From an uncultured Clostridiaceae bacterium (GTDB lineage Bacteria > Bacillota > Clostridia > Oscillospirales > Ruminococcaceae), in contig CAMKFY010000012.1 in assembly GCA_946411985.1 (NCBI GenBank), positions 1-16,840 on the forward strand: 16,840 nucleotides of DNA, in the 5' to 3' direction. The notes under the pieces were generated by a model. The model made no database searches. It saw nothing but the letters and a program-made list of their open reading frames with translations, and was not told the DNA's origin. Shown here piece by piece: positions 1-6,831 of this stretch. Each line of letters starts with the position of its first letter. Position 1 is the stretch's first letter. The translations under genes and the position numbers were made by a program.

Positions 1-68
1 GTTATATAGGCATATATTAAATATTTATTGCATTGTTTATGTTAAATATCAAACCCTATAGTTTAATA
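1..68. repeat. 68-bp direct repeat, copy 1
   Basis: Bases 1-68 recur at 183-250 with one difference (C at 56, T at 238). The repeat starts at the first base of the window, so the left end of the unit is not visible. Only this copy continues into the right arm of a hairpin (see 51-81). No coding potential is seen, and no transposase or terminal inverted repeats accompany it. Confidence 0.9.
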
Positions 69-81
69 AGCTATAGGGTTT
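51..81 (+). terminator. Terminator-like hairpin overlapping repeat copy 1
   Basis: AAACCCTATAG (51-61) and CTATAGGGTTT (71-81) form a perfect 11-bp stem with a 9-base loop. On the plus strand it is followed by AGTTTTATA, a short broken T tract. It could end a transcript entering from the left, outside the window. Read on the minus strand there is no T tract, so it is a poor terminator for spoIIE. Confidence 0.45.
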
Positions 82-182
82 AGTTTTATAACCAAAAGTT
101 TATTACACTACAGTTAATTTTTACACTTCATTTAGCAGTTTACATTTATTTATATACCAAAATTAAAAATATATTTTTGTAA

Positions 183-250
183 GTTATATAGGCATATATT
201 AAATATTTATTGCATTGTTTATGTTAAATATCAAACCTTATAGTTTAATA
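183..250. repeat. 68-bp direct repeat, copy 2
   Basis: This is the second copy of the repeat at 1-68, offset by 182 bases. It ends where the copies diverge: copy 1 runs into the right arm of the hairpin, while this copy runs into a T-rich stretch (cataattttttt) and cannot form the hairpin. The spacer between copies (69-182) is AT-rich and holds no gene. Confidence 0.9.
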
Positions 251-321
251 CATAATTTTTTTATACATAGTAAAATTTATAGCTTAAAAATTATAGTATA
301 TTTGAGTTTTAATAATAAATT

Positions 322-2580
322 TTAAATTATTTTAGCCACTAACACAGTTATATCGTCTAAATGATCTTTATCTTCAAAAGTTTTGGCCATTTTTAAAAGC
401 TCTGACGCAATATCTTTAGCATTTTTGGCATACAAACTTTTTAATGTTTTTGAAATCCATTCTGGGTCACAAATAACGCCATCAGACAGCATAACTATAA
501 CATCACCTTTAAAAAGCGTTACATTTTCAGAATCAAATCCTATGCCTTGTATTATGCCTATTGGCAAGCTTTTACTATGTAACTGCGTTACATAACCTCT
601 GCTAAAAATATAAGACGTTGTAGCCCCAGCTTTTAAAAAATTAGTTTGACCTGTATATAAATCTATAGTACATGTATCTATCGTAGCTAAAGATTCTTCT
701 TTAGATTTTATAGCAAAAGACAAATTTAACAATTTTAGCGCAGAATTAAAGCCAAACCCAGCTTCTATAAACTTTCTTAAGGTAGAGCATGTCATTAAGC
801 TGTCTAAAGATGCTCTTTTACCGCTGCCCATTCCATCACTCAATATAATATGCGCAAACCCCCTGCCATCCATAAAATAATCATACGTGTCTCCACAATA
901 TTTCCCGCCATCTGCAGTGGCTTGAACAGCAGCGAAATCCACACCCAAAACAGCAGACTCAAAAAATGATATTTTATAATTTTGAAATGCCTTAGTAACA
1001 GTAGGAAATTCCATATCTTTGCCTATAGCTCTACTTATTATAAGCGTTAACTTTTCTAATTTATCTTTATCCATTAGCAAATCAACATAAACATCAACAG
1101 TAAGCCTTTGAAACTCATCTAAAAAACAAAATATGCCTTTAAAAACAATATCATTGCTTTTTAAAATATTTTTTATTATATTACTATTCTTACTATCTAT
1201 ACTTTTTATGCTAGCCACTTCGCCACTTAGCTCATATAAAAGCTCCACCATACCAGAAAATTGCTCCGCTGCTATAGCTCTAGCTTCGTTTATTCTTCGA
1301 GAATTTTGCTCATTACAGAGGTATTCTTTATATGCAAAGTTTAAATGTTGCACCAAATTTTGTAATTTAAAACATTTATTTTTTAAAAACACTGGCATAT
1401 CTTGAATAGTTATGCTCCCATTTTCTTTTAAAAAATTAGATATATAACAAAAAGAGCGCGATAATTCTCCATACGAATTAACCCAGCAATTTGTGTTTAA
1501 ACGGCAACCTCTACACAAATTTTCAGCAACATTTTCATAAACGCCATCAAACCCTTTGCCAACCAAGCTATCCATAACCTTAGCGCACTCGCTCACGCTA
1601 TTTTTTAAATCTAAAATTACATTTGCTGCAAATTTTAATTTTAAAGATATTTCATCGTTTAACTTAACTCTATCACTTTTCTGCTGCGCTTTAGCATTAG
1701 AAAAAATATTTAATAAATATTTCTTAGGCAACAAGGCATTAACAAAACAAACTAAAAAAACCTCAAGCACACTTTGCACATTTAGCCCGCCAAAAAATAT
1801 ACAACAAAATATGTATGTGGTGAAAAACATTATAATTTGAAACACCTTACCAGCATATCTAAAAATTCCAGCCATAAAGCCTGATACAGCCAAAACAACG
1901 CCAAATTTCGCAAAGTCTTTAGTAAAAAGGGCAAAACCAATAGTTATAATTACGCCAGATACGCACGCATATGAAAACCCATATAACAAAAAAGCCTGAA
2001 TAATAAAAAATATTGCAATAATTCTGCCAACATTAAACCCAATAAAGTTTATATTACAAAATGATATTAAAAAGACAACAGCTAAAATAAAAACACCAAA
2101 GACATCATATCCTTTAAACCTTAAATTTACTGAAAATTTTTTTGAACTTTGCGTGAATAAAGCTGCCATTATACCGCATAAAATAGATTCAAAGTATATT
2201 GTAAGCAACGTGCCAAACCCAACAGGAAACATAACAATTGATATTATTTGCGGTATTAAAAATGAAATAGAAGAAAAAATACCATTTTTTAAGCTACCAT
2301 TAAAATTAAAAACAAATTTTAAGCACATAGCTATTAGCAATATGAAAATATATATTATATTGTCTGCTGTTAAAAATAAAGCCACCCCAAAAATACTGCC
2401 AAAAAGAGAAAATATACTAGGCCTTCGCCTGAGAGCCATGGAAAGTGAAAGGCAAAAAGGCGACATAAAACCTGCTATTTTAGCAAAACTTATAACAAAC
2501 CCGAAACAAAAAAAACAAATATCTAGCAATACTCCATCTTTACTATCTAATTTACTACATTTCAAAACTTTTTCCTTCAT
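322..2580 (-). CDS. spoIIE: Stage II sporulation protein E (membrane-bound PP2C-type serine phosphatase)
   Basis: SpoIIE sits at the asymmetric division septum and dephosphorylates the anti-anti-sigma factor SpoIIAA, which releases sigma F in the forespore. The 752-residue protein has the expected order. It has many hydrophobic membrane segments (about residues 18-290), then a linker region with a cysteine cluster, LCRGCRLNTNCW (355-366), also found in other SpoIIE proteins. A C-terminal PP2C domain follows, with GDTYD (563-567), SDGMGSG (581-587), SDG (699-701) and the metal-binding DDIT (742-745). It is somewhat shorter than the B. subtilis protein (about 827 residues) but complete. The ATG has a GGGAGG ribosome site about 10 bases upstream (2591-2596). 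It is transcribed alone: a terminator separates it from tgt. I saw no convincing Spo0A box upstream. In Bacillus spoIIE lies just downstream of yabR; here it is at the other end of the window on the opposite strand. Confidence 0.97.
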   Translation of the reverse strand: MKEKVLKCSKLDSKDGVLLDICFFCFGFVISFAKIAGFMSPFCLSLSMALRRRPSIFSLFGSIFGVALFLTADNIIYIFILLIAMCLKFVFNFNGSLKNGIFSSISFLIPQIISIVMFPVGFGTLLTIYFESILCGIMAALFTQSSKKFSVNLRFKGYDVFGVFILAVVFLISFCNINFIGFNVGRIIAIFFIIQAFLLYGFSYACVSGVIITIGFALFTKDFAKFGVVLAVSGFMAGIFRYAGKVFQIIMFFTTYIFCCIFFGGLNVQSVLEVFLVCFVNALLPKKYLLNIFSNAKAQQKSDRVKLNDEISLKLKFAANVILDLKNSVSECAKVMDSLVGKGFDGVYENVAENLCRGCRLNTNCWVNSYGELSRSFCYISNFLKENGSITIQDMPVFLKNKCFKLQNLVQHLNFAYKEYLCNEQNSRRINEARAIAAEQFSGMVELLYELSGEVASIKSIDSKNSNIIKNILKSNDIVFKGIFCFLDEFQRLTVDVYVDLLMDKDKLEKLTLIISRAIGKDMEFPTVTKAFQNYKISFFESAVLGVDFAAVQATADGGKYCGDTYDYFMDGRGFAHIILSDGMGSGKRASLDSLMTCSTLRKFIEAGFGFNSALKLLNLSFAIKSKEESLATIDTCTIDLYTGQTNFLKAGATTSYIFSRGYVTQLHSKSLPIGIIQGIGFDSENVTLFKGDVIVMLSDGVICDPEWISKTLKSLYAKNAKDIASELLKMAKTFEDKDHLDDITVLVAKII

Positions 2581-2728
2581 TACATATAAACCTCCCTTTT
2601 AAGCTGTATACTAATTGTAGTAAAATAATAGAACTAATATTTTAAAAATAGTGTCATGGTTTGCAAAACTAAAAATTATAACAAAAATATATATAAACAC
2701 TTGCACTTCCAATTTTTTTATATATAAA

Positions 2729-2762
2729 AAACACCATTACCTCAAAAACAGTAAAAGTGTTT
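2729..2762 (-). terminator. Rho-independent terminator of queA-tgt
   Basis: Read on the minus strand, AAACAC plus TTAC pairs with GTAA plus GTGTTT, giving a two-part stem with a small internal loop and a 10-base apical loop. A run of T (bases 2726-2731 on the plus strand are A) follows. It lies about 65 bases past the tgt stop and separates tgt from spoIIE. Confidence 0.6.
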
Positions 2763-2827
2763 ATAAAATTATTAAAATATTACATAATACCTTTAGCATT
2801 ATTTAGCTTTACTTAGCTAAACGTAAC

Positions 2828-3967
2828 CTATATTCTCCTGCTAAGCACAGGCATATATTTATTCCTAAAATAGTTAAAATTAGAATTTTTTATGCTATCT
2901 CGTATTCTATCCAAAAAATTATTATAAAAATATAAATTATGCATAACACAAAGCCTTCCAGCTAATGTTTCCTTAGCTTTAAAAAGATGCCTTAAATATG
3001 CCACACTATAATTCCTACAAACAAAACAATCACACTCAGAATCTATAGGGCCATTATCTAATCTATATTTTAAATTTAAAAGATTTTTAACTCCTTGCCA
3101 GCTATTAACATGAGCATGCCTTGCATTTCTGGTTGGCATAACACAATCAAACATATCCACTCCTCTATATACTGCTTCTAAAATATCAGTTAACGTGCCA
3201 ACCCCCATAAGGTATATTGGTTTACTTTTTGGCACTAATGGAATAACCTCTTCTAAAACTTCAAACATAGCCTCCTTAGGCTCGCCAACAGAAAGCCCGC
3301 CTATGGCGTACCCGTCGCAATTTAAAGAAACTATCTCTTTCATATGCTCACGCCTAAGGTTTAAATATGTGAGCCCTTGGTTTATTCCGAAAAGTAGCTG
3401 ATTTTTATTTATTGTTTCATCTTTAGAATTTAGCTCAGCCATTGTTTCTTTACATATTTTAAGCCAGCGTAAAGTTCGGCTACAAGATGTTTTGCTATAT
3501 TCAAAGCTTGCAGTGCACGGTATGCATTCATCAAATGCCATTGCTATTGTAGACGCAAGATTCGACTGAATTTTTATGCTTTCTTTAGGCCCCATAAATA
3601 TCTTTCTGCCATTTATATGTGAACTGAAATACACGCCATCTTCTTCTATTTTGCGTATTTTAGCCAACGAAAACACCTGAAAGCCCCCACTATCTGTAAC
3701 TATTGGCCCGCTCCAACCCATAAATTTACCTAGCCCACCAAGCTTATATACAACGTCATCACCAGGCAGCAGGTGTAAATGATATGTGTTGCAAAGCTCC
3801 ACCTGACATTTTAAAAATTTTAAATCGTATGAAGACACACCACCTTTTATTGCTCCAATTGTGCCAACATTCATAAAACACGGCGTTTTAAAGTTGCCAT
3901 GCACTGTGGCAACCTCGCCTAACTTTGCATTCCCTTCTTCTTTTAATATTTTAAATATTCCAGACAT
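2828..3967 (-). CDS. tgt: Queuine/preQ1 tRNA-guanine transglycosylase
   Basis: Tgt exchanges the wobble guanine at position 34 of GUN-anticodon tRNAs for the queuosine precursor preQ1. With the ATG at 3967 the protein has 379 residues, a normal length. Visible motifs are TDSGGFQVFS (91-100) with the substrate Asp, AFDEC (144-148), FGINQG (193-198), GYAIGGLSVGEP (219-230) and GVDMFDCVMPTR (269-280), which carries the catalytic Asp. The zinc site is CDCFVC (312-317) plus His343 in HNLYF. The usual GIVQGG is GINQGL here; the glutamine is kept. A GTG at 3979 would add four residues (MCVK); neither start has a good ribosome site, and I prefer the ATG because family members start close to this point. 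It lies 95 bases downstream of queA on the same strand with no terminator between, so the two are likely co-transcribed. Confidence 0.96.
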   Translation of the reverse strand: MSGIFKILKEEGNAKLGEVATVHGNFKTPCFMNVGTIGAIKGGVSSYDLKFLKCQVELCNTYHLHLLPGDDVVYKLGGLGKFMGWSGPIVTDSGGFQVFSLAKIRKIEEDGVYFSSHINGRKIFMGPKESIKIQSNLASTIAMAFDECIPCTASFEYSKTSCSRTLRWLKICKETMAELNSKDETINKNQLLFGINQGLTYLNLRREHMKEIVSLNCDGYAIGGLSVGEPKEAMFEVLEEVIPLVPKSKPIYLMGVGTLTDILEAVYRGVDMFDCVMPTRNARHAHVNSWQGVKNLLNLKYRLDNGPIDSECDCFVCRNYSVAYLRHLFKAKETLAGRLCVMHNLYFYNNFLDRIRDSIKNSNFNYFRNKYMPVLSRRI

Positions 3968-4062
3968 TTTAACACACACCCAATACTTTATTTTTCACAT
4001 ACACATAAATCTATCTAAAACTTTATAACTTAATAAAATTTCAACAAACATATTTAACAAAA

Positions 4063-5085
4063 TTAAAATATTAACATAGCATCACCAAAGCTAAAAAACC
4101 TATACCCTTTTTTTATTGCTTCATTATAGGCATTTATTATATTTTCGCGCCCAGCAAAAGCACTAACAAGCATTATAAGCGTGCTTTCAGGCAGATGGAA
4201 ATTTGTTATTAGCCCGTCCATAACCTTAAATTTAAAACCAGGATATATAAATATATTTGTATTACCACTACAACCGCATATTTTCCCATATTTTAAATAA
4301 ACGCTTTCCAATACCCTGCAACTAGTTGTGCCCACACAATACACCTTACCACCTTTTAATTTAGTGCTATTTATTTTAACGGCATCTTCCTCTTTTAAAA
4401 AATAATTTTCGCTATGCATCACATGATCTTCTATATTTTGCTCTTTAACAGGCAAAAATGTGCCAAGCCCAACATGCAGCGTAACATAAGAAATAATAAC
4501 ACCCTTTTTTTCTAATTCTTCTAACATTTCAGTTGTAAAATGCAAGCCCGCAGTAGGCGCAGCACAAGAACCCAACACTTTAGCATACACAGTTTGATAT
4601 CTATCTTTATCATTTAATTTTTTTTTAATATATGGCGGAAGCGGAACGTTTCCCACAGAATTTAATATAGAATAAAAATCACCACAATAGCAAAATTTTA
4701 AAAGCCCCAACCCATCTTTAAATGCGCCTACCACCTCACCCTTCAAATTAGGCGAAAAATTAAATACACAGTGTAGCTTTGCCCTCTTAGCAGGCTTCGC
4801 CAGCACCTCCCATATATCTTTTTCTTTTTCGTTCACCAACAAAAACTCCAATTTGGCATTTGTTTTCTCGTTTACTCCATATAACCTAGCTGGAAAAACC
4901 TTAGAATTATTTAGAACAATGCAATCATCTTTTTTTAAAATGTTAATAAGCTGCCGGAACTTTAAATGCTCCACGCCCCCAGTTTCTTTATTTAACGCCA
5001 TAAGCAAAGAATCATCTCTTTTTAATATTGGAGTTTGCGCTATATTTTCTGCCGGCAAATTAAAATAAAAATCTTCTCTATTCAT
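4063..5085 (-). CDS. queA: S-adenosylmethionine:tRNA ribosyltransferase-isomerase
   Basis: QueA moves the ribosyl part of S-adenosylmethionine onto preQ1 already placed in tRNA, making epoxyqueuosine. It is the step after Tgt, which is encoded immediately downstream. The 340-residue length is standard (B. subtilis about 342). Recognised family blocks are the N-terminal FYFNLPAENIAQTP, the LNNSKVFPARL segment, GSCAAPTAGLHFT, TLHVGLGTF, the DHVMHSE segment, TNFHLPESTLIMLVSAFAGRE and the C-terminal YRFFSFGDAMLI. The start codon is ATG, with only a weak GGG about 10 bases upstream. The gene is divergent from the tRNA cluster. The later pathway gene queG/queH and the preQ1 synthesis genes are not in the window. 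Confidence 0.97.
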   Translation of the reverse strand: MNREDFYFNLPAENIAQTPILKRDDSLLMALNKETGGVEHLKFRQLINILKKDDCIVLNNSKVFPARLYGVNEKTNAKLEFLLVNEKEKDIWEVLAKPAKRAKLHCVFNFSPNLKGEVVGAFKDGLGLLKFCYCGDFYSILNSVGNVPLPPYIKKKLNDKDRYQTVYAKVLGSCAAPTAGLHFTTEMLEELEKKGVIISYVTLHVGLGTFLPVKEQNIEDHVMHSENYFLKEEDAVKINSTKLKGGKVYCVGTTSCRVLESVYLKYGKICGCSGNTNIFIYPGFKFKVMDGLITNFHLPESTLIMLVSAFAGRENIINAYNEAIKKGYRFFSFGDAMLIF

Positions 5086-5110
5086 TTTACAAAACCCTTT
5101 AATAAACTAC

Positions 5111-5116
5111 ATTATA
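5111..5116 (-). promoter_or_regulatory. Possible -10 box for queA-tgt
   Basis: The minus strand reads TATAAT here, about 25 bases upstream of the queA ATG. No -35 box is seen at the right distance. A TTGACA on the minus strand near 5184-5189 is too far away for this -10. In such AT-rich DNA a lone TATAAT is weak evidence. Confidence 0.25.
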
Positions 5117-5228
5117 TATGAAAATAATATCAAAAATTTAGCTAAATGTAAAATTTATTTACTATTTTAATGTTAATATTATTGTCAAAACCACCAAAAA
5201 TTTAAAAATAAATTTAATAAAATTTTAC

Positions 5229-5258
5229 TTGACATGTAGTTTAGTTTTATGTTAAAAT
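5229..5258 (+). promoter_or_regulatory. Sigma-A type promoter of the tRNA cluster
   Basis: TTGACA (5229-5234), an 18-base spacer and TAAAAT (5253-5258), with TG one base before the -10 (extended -10). Predicted transcription start is near 5265, about five bases before the first tRNA. This is what a stable-RNA promoter should look like. Confidence 0.8.
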
Positions 5259-5269
5259 GCTGGAAGTTG

Positions 5270-5346
5270 GAGAGCATAGCTCAGCTGGTTAGAGTGCTTG
5301 CTCGACATGCAAGAGGTCGCTGGTTCGAGTCCAGCTGTTCTCACCA
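5270..5346 (+). tRNA. tRNA-Val(GAC)
   Basis: A full 77-base cloverleaf can be drawn. The acceptor is GAGAGCA/TGTTCTC with discriminator A and an encoded CCA. The D stem is GCTC/GAGT, the anticodon stem CTTGC/GCAAG with loop TCGACAT, the variable loop AGGTC and the T stem GCTGG/CCAGC with TTCGAGT. The anticodon is GAC (5304-5306). The base before the anticodon (position 33) is C instead of the nearly universal T. It is the first gene of a three-tRNA cluster. Confidence 0.88.
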
Positions 5347-5352
5347 ATGTTT

Positions 5353-5440
5353 GGAAAGGTGGCCGAGTGGTTTAAGGCCCCAGTCTTGAAAACTGGTGTT
5401 TCGCAAGAAACCGTGGGTTCGAATCCCACCCTTTCCGCCA
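5353..5440 (+). tRNA. tRNA-Ser(TGA)
   Basis: An 88-base class II tRNA. Acceptor GGAAAGG/CCTTTCC, discriminator G and encoded CCA. Anticodon stem CCAGT/ACTGG with loop CTTGAAA gives anticodon TGA (5387-5389). A long variable arm follows, as in all serine tRNAs, then T loop TTCGAAT. It lies 6 bases after tRNA-Val. Confidence 0.96.
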
Positions 5441-5465
5441 TAGCATTTTTTCTGATTTTATTTAT

Positions 5466-5558
5466 GGAGAAGTACTCAAGAGGCCGAAGAGGCGCCCCTG
5501 CTAAGGGTGTAGGTCGGGTAATTCCGGCGCGAGGGTTCGAATCCCTACTTCTCCGCCA
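5466..5558 (+). tRNA. tRNA-Ser(GCT)
   Basis: A 93-base class II tRNA. Acceptor GGAGAAG/CTTCTCC, discriminator G and encoded CCA. Anticodon stem CGCCC/GGGTG with loop CTGCTAA gives anticodon GCT (5500-5502), reading AGC/AGU. The variable arm is long (GGTCGGG to CCGGCGC region). It is the third gene of the cluster, 25 bases after tRNA-Ser(TGA). Confidence 0.96.
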
Positions 5559-5565
5559 TTATGGT

Positions 5566-5587
5566 TTTATTTAATTTTTTAAATAAA
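5566..5587 (+). terminator. Weak terminator candidate after the tRNA cluster
   Basis: TTTATTTAA and TTAAATAAA form a 9-bp stem of A-T pairs only, with a TTTT loop, eight bases after the last tRNA. There is no T tract after it, so termination here is uncertain. Confidence 0.25.
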
Positions 5588-5683
5588 GATTAAAGCGGAG
5601 TATTCGTTCTTAGCAAATGTTGCTTGTAACTGGTTCAAGTATTTTGGCCAGGTTGTTTTTTTGCTATTGTTGTATTAAATTTA

Positions 5684-5833
5684 GTTTGCCGTATGCAACG
5701 CATAACAAACTTTCAATTTGTAGCAAAAGCTCAATAGAGTTTTTGCGTAACGTTGGTGTCGCTTTCGTAGGCGGCGCCTTGCATTGCTTTCAAAAATTGA
5801 GTTAGTTTATTATGTGCAATGCATTCGGCAAAC
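5684..5833. repeat. Long imperfect inverted repeat
   Basis: The outer eight pairs are perfect (GTTTGCCG at 5684-5691 with CGGCAAAC at 5826-5833). Pairing continues with mismatches and bulges to 5720 and 5791; by hand about three quarters of the left-arm bases pair. The 70-base centre forms its own hairpin. The strand of any transcript cannot be told. Confidence 0.6.
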
Positions 5834-6016
5834 AATCTTTTTATGGCATTTTGCCTTTTTATTAAAAATTGCACTTTTTTGTGTTGCTGTTTCGCCGTAA
5901 GCCATACACATTTAAATTTATTGCGTGCAATATGTGTTGTCTTATTTTTGTAACAAATAATTATTAACTAAGTTTGTATATTTAAACCTCGCTTTTAACA
6001 ACAGATTAAAACGCCA

Positions 6017-6802
6017 CTAAACTTCGTAAAACTTGCCATTATTTTTAACAGGAGCCACATCTAACTCATAATCTTTATTGTATGTTTTACTGCTATGTGC
6101 AAGGTAAGATATAACGGTTTTAAGTGCTAACTGCGGTGTGTTGTTATTCTGGCTTAAATGCCCCAACATAAACCTTTTAACTCCGAATTCTATTAATTTA
6201 TTTATAAAACTTGCAGCCTCCACATTAGAAAGATGCCCATATTTAGACAATATTCTTCTTTTAATTGCAGCTGGGTAGCTTCCAGCTTTTAACATATCTT
6301 CATCATAATTAGACTCTAAAAACACAAAATCCGAATCTTTCAGCTTGTCTTGCAAATTCAAATCTATGCATCCAACATCTGTGCATATAGAAATTTTTCT
6401 GCCACCATACGTTATAAAATACCGCAACCCGTCCACACTATCGTGTGGCACTCTAAAAGCACTAACCCTAAGGCCAGCTATATTAGCAGTTTTTACATTT
6501 ATTTCAAACAACCTTGTTCCTGCAAATATACAATTTTTAACTATAAGCTTTTTTAAAGTTGGCTTAGAAGAAAAAACAGGCACCTTTAAATTCTTAGTTA
6601 CACTATAAAGCCCAGAAACATGATCGGTATGCTCGTGAGTTATAAATATTGCTTTTATACTACTTTGCAAAAACCCAGCTAAAGTTAAAGATTTACATAT
6701 GTATTTAAAACTCGCTCCAGCATCTACTAACACAGCCCCATTCTCGTTTGCAACATAAATGCTATTGCCTTTACTGGAGCTGCAAATAGGATATATAACC
6801 AT
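6017..6802 (-). CDS. walJ: WalJ/YycJ-family metallo-beta-lactamase-fold hydrolase
   Basis: A 261-residue protein of the WalJ (YycJ) family, metal-dependent nuclease-like enzymes of the metallo-beta-lactamase fold. In Firmicutes they have been linked to coordination of cell division, wall signalling (WalRK) and DNA replication or repair. Motifs are the N-terminal CSSSKGNS (7-14), THEHTDH (55-61) as the main metal site, VPHDSVDG (118-125), CTDVG (140-144), ESNYDEDML (163-171), the GHLSN segment (189-193) and LGHLSQNNNTP (213-223). In Bacillus the gene sits downstream of walRK-yycHI. Here it follows murA by 29 bases on the same strand, so it is probably expressed from the murA promoter. The family call is firm; the precise cellular substrate is not known from sequence. 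Confidence 0.93.
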   Translation of the reverse strand: MVIYPICSSSKGNSIYVANENGAVLVDAGASFKYICKSLTLAGFLQSSIKAIFITHEHTDHVSGLYSVTKNLKVPVFSSKPTLKKLIVKNCIFAGTRLFEINVKTANIAGLRVSAFRVPHDSVDGLRYFITYGGRKISICTDVGCIDLNLQDKLKDSDFVFLESNYDEDMLKAGSYPAAIKRRILSKYGHLSNVEAASFINKLIEFGVKRFMLGHLSQNNNTPQLALKTVISYLAHSSKTYNKDYELDVAPVKNNGKFYEV

Positions 6803-6831
6803 AAAATCACCAAATTTTAATAAAAATTAAT

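Larger units (their letters stand above)
5559..6016. other. Gene-free block with nested inverted repeats
   Basis: No believable gene is seen: the only longer open frame (5617-5805, plus) has no ribosome site and resembles no family I know. The block is richer in G and C than other spacers here. It holds a long imperfect inverted repeat (5684-5720 with 5791-5833), an internal hairpin near 5723-5747 (GCAAAA and CTC pairing with GAG and TTTTGC), the palindrome GGCGCC, and a further small foldback around 5909-5938. It could be a structured RNA, a MITE-like element or a decayed sequence. Confidence 0.5.

Noticed and set aside
1..250. CRISPR array
   Set aside because: Only two copies of a 68-bp unit 182 bases apart, with no regular short repeat-spacer pattern and no cas genes.
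2153..2602. 149-residue open frame opposite the N-terminus of spoIIE
   Set aside because: Mirrors the hydrophobic codons of the SpoIIE membrane domain; no own start signal.
2675..2680. TATAAT on the minus strand upstream of spoIIE as a promoter
   Set aside because: At the correct distance the -35 reads CAAGTG and no Spo0A box is visible; the DNA is too AT-rich to trust a lone hexamer.
5347..5574. 75-residue open frame across the two serine tRNAs
   Set aside because: It lies over two clear tRNA genes; the tRNA structures explain the sequence.
5617..5805. 62-residue open frame on the plus strand in the block after the tRNAs
   Set aside because: No ribosome site, Cys-rich odd composition, and it runs through the arms of an inverted repeat; most likely chance.
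5842..5860. GGCA-TTT-TGCC followed by T as a terminator
   Set aside because: The stem is only four pairs; too weak to call.
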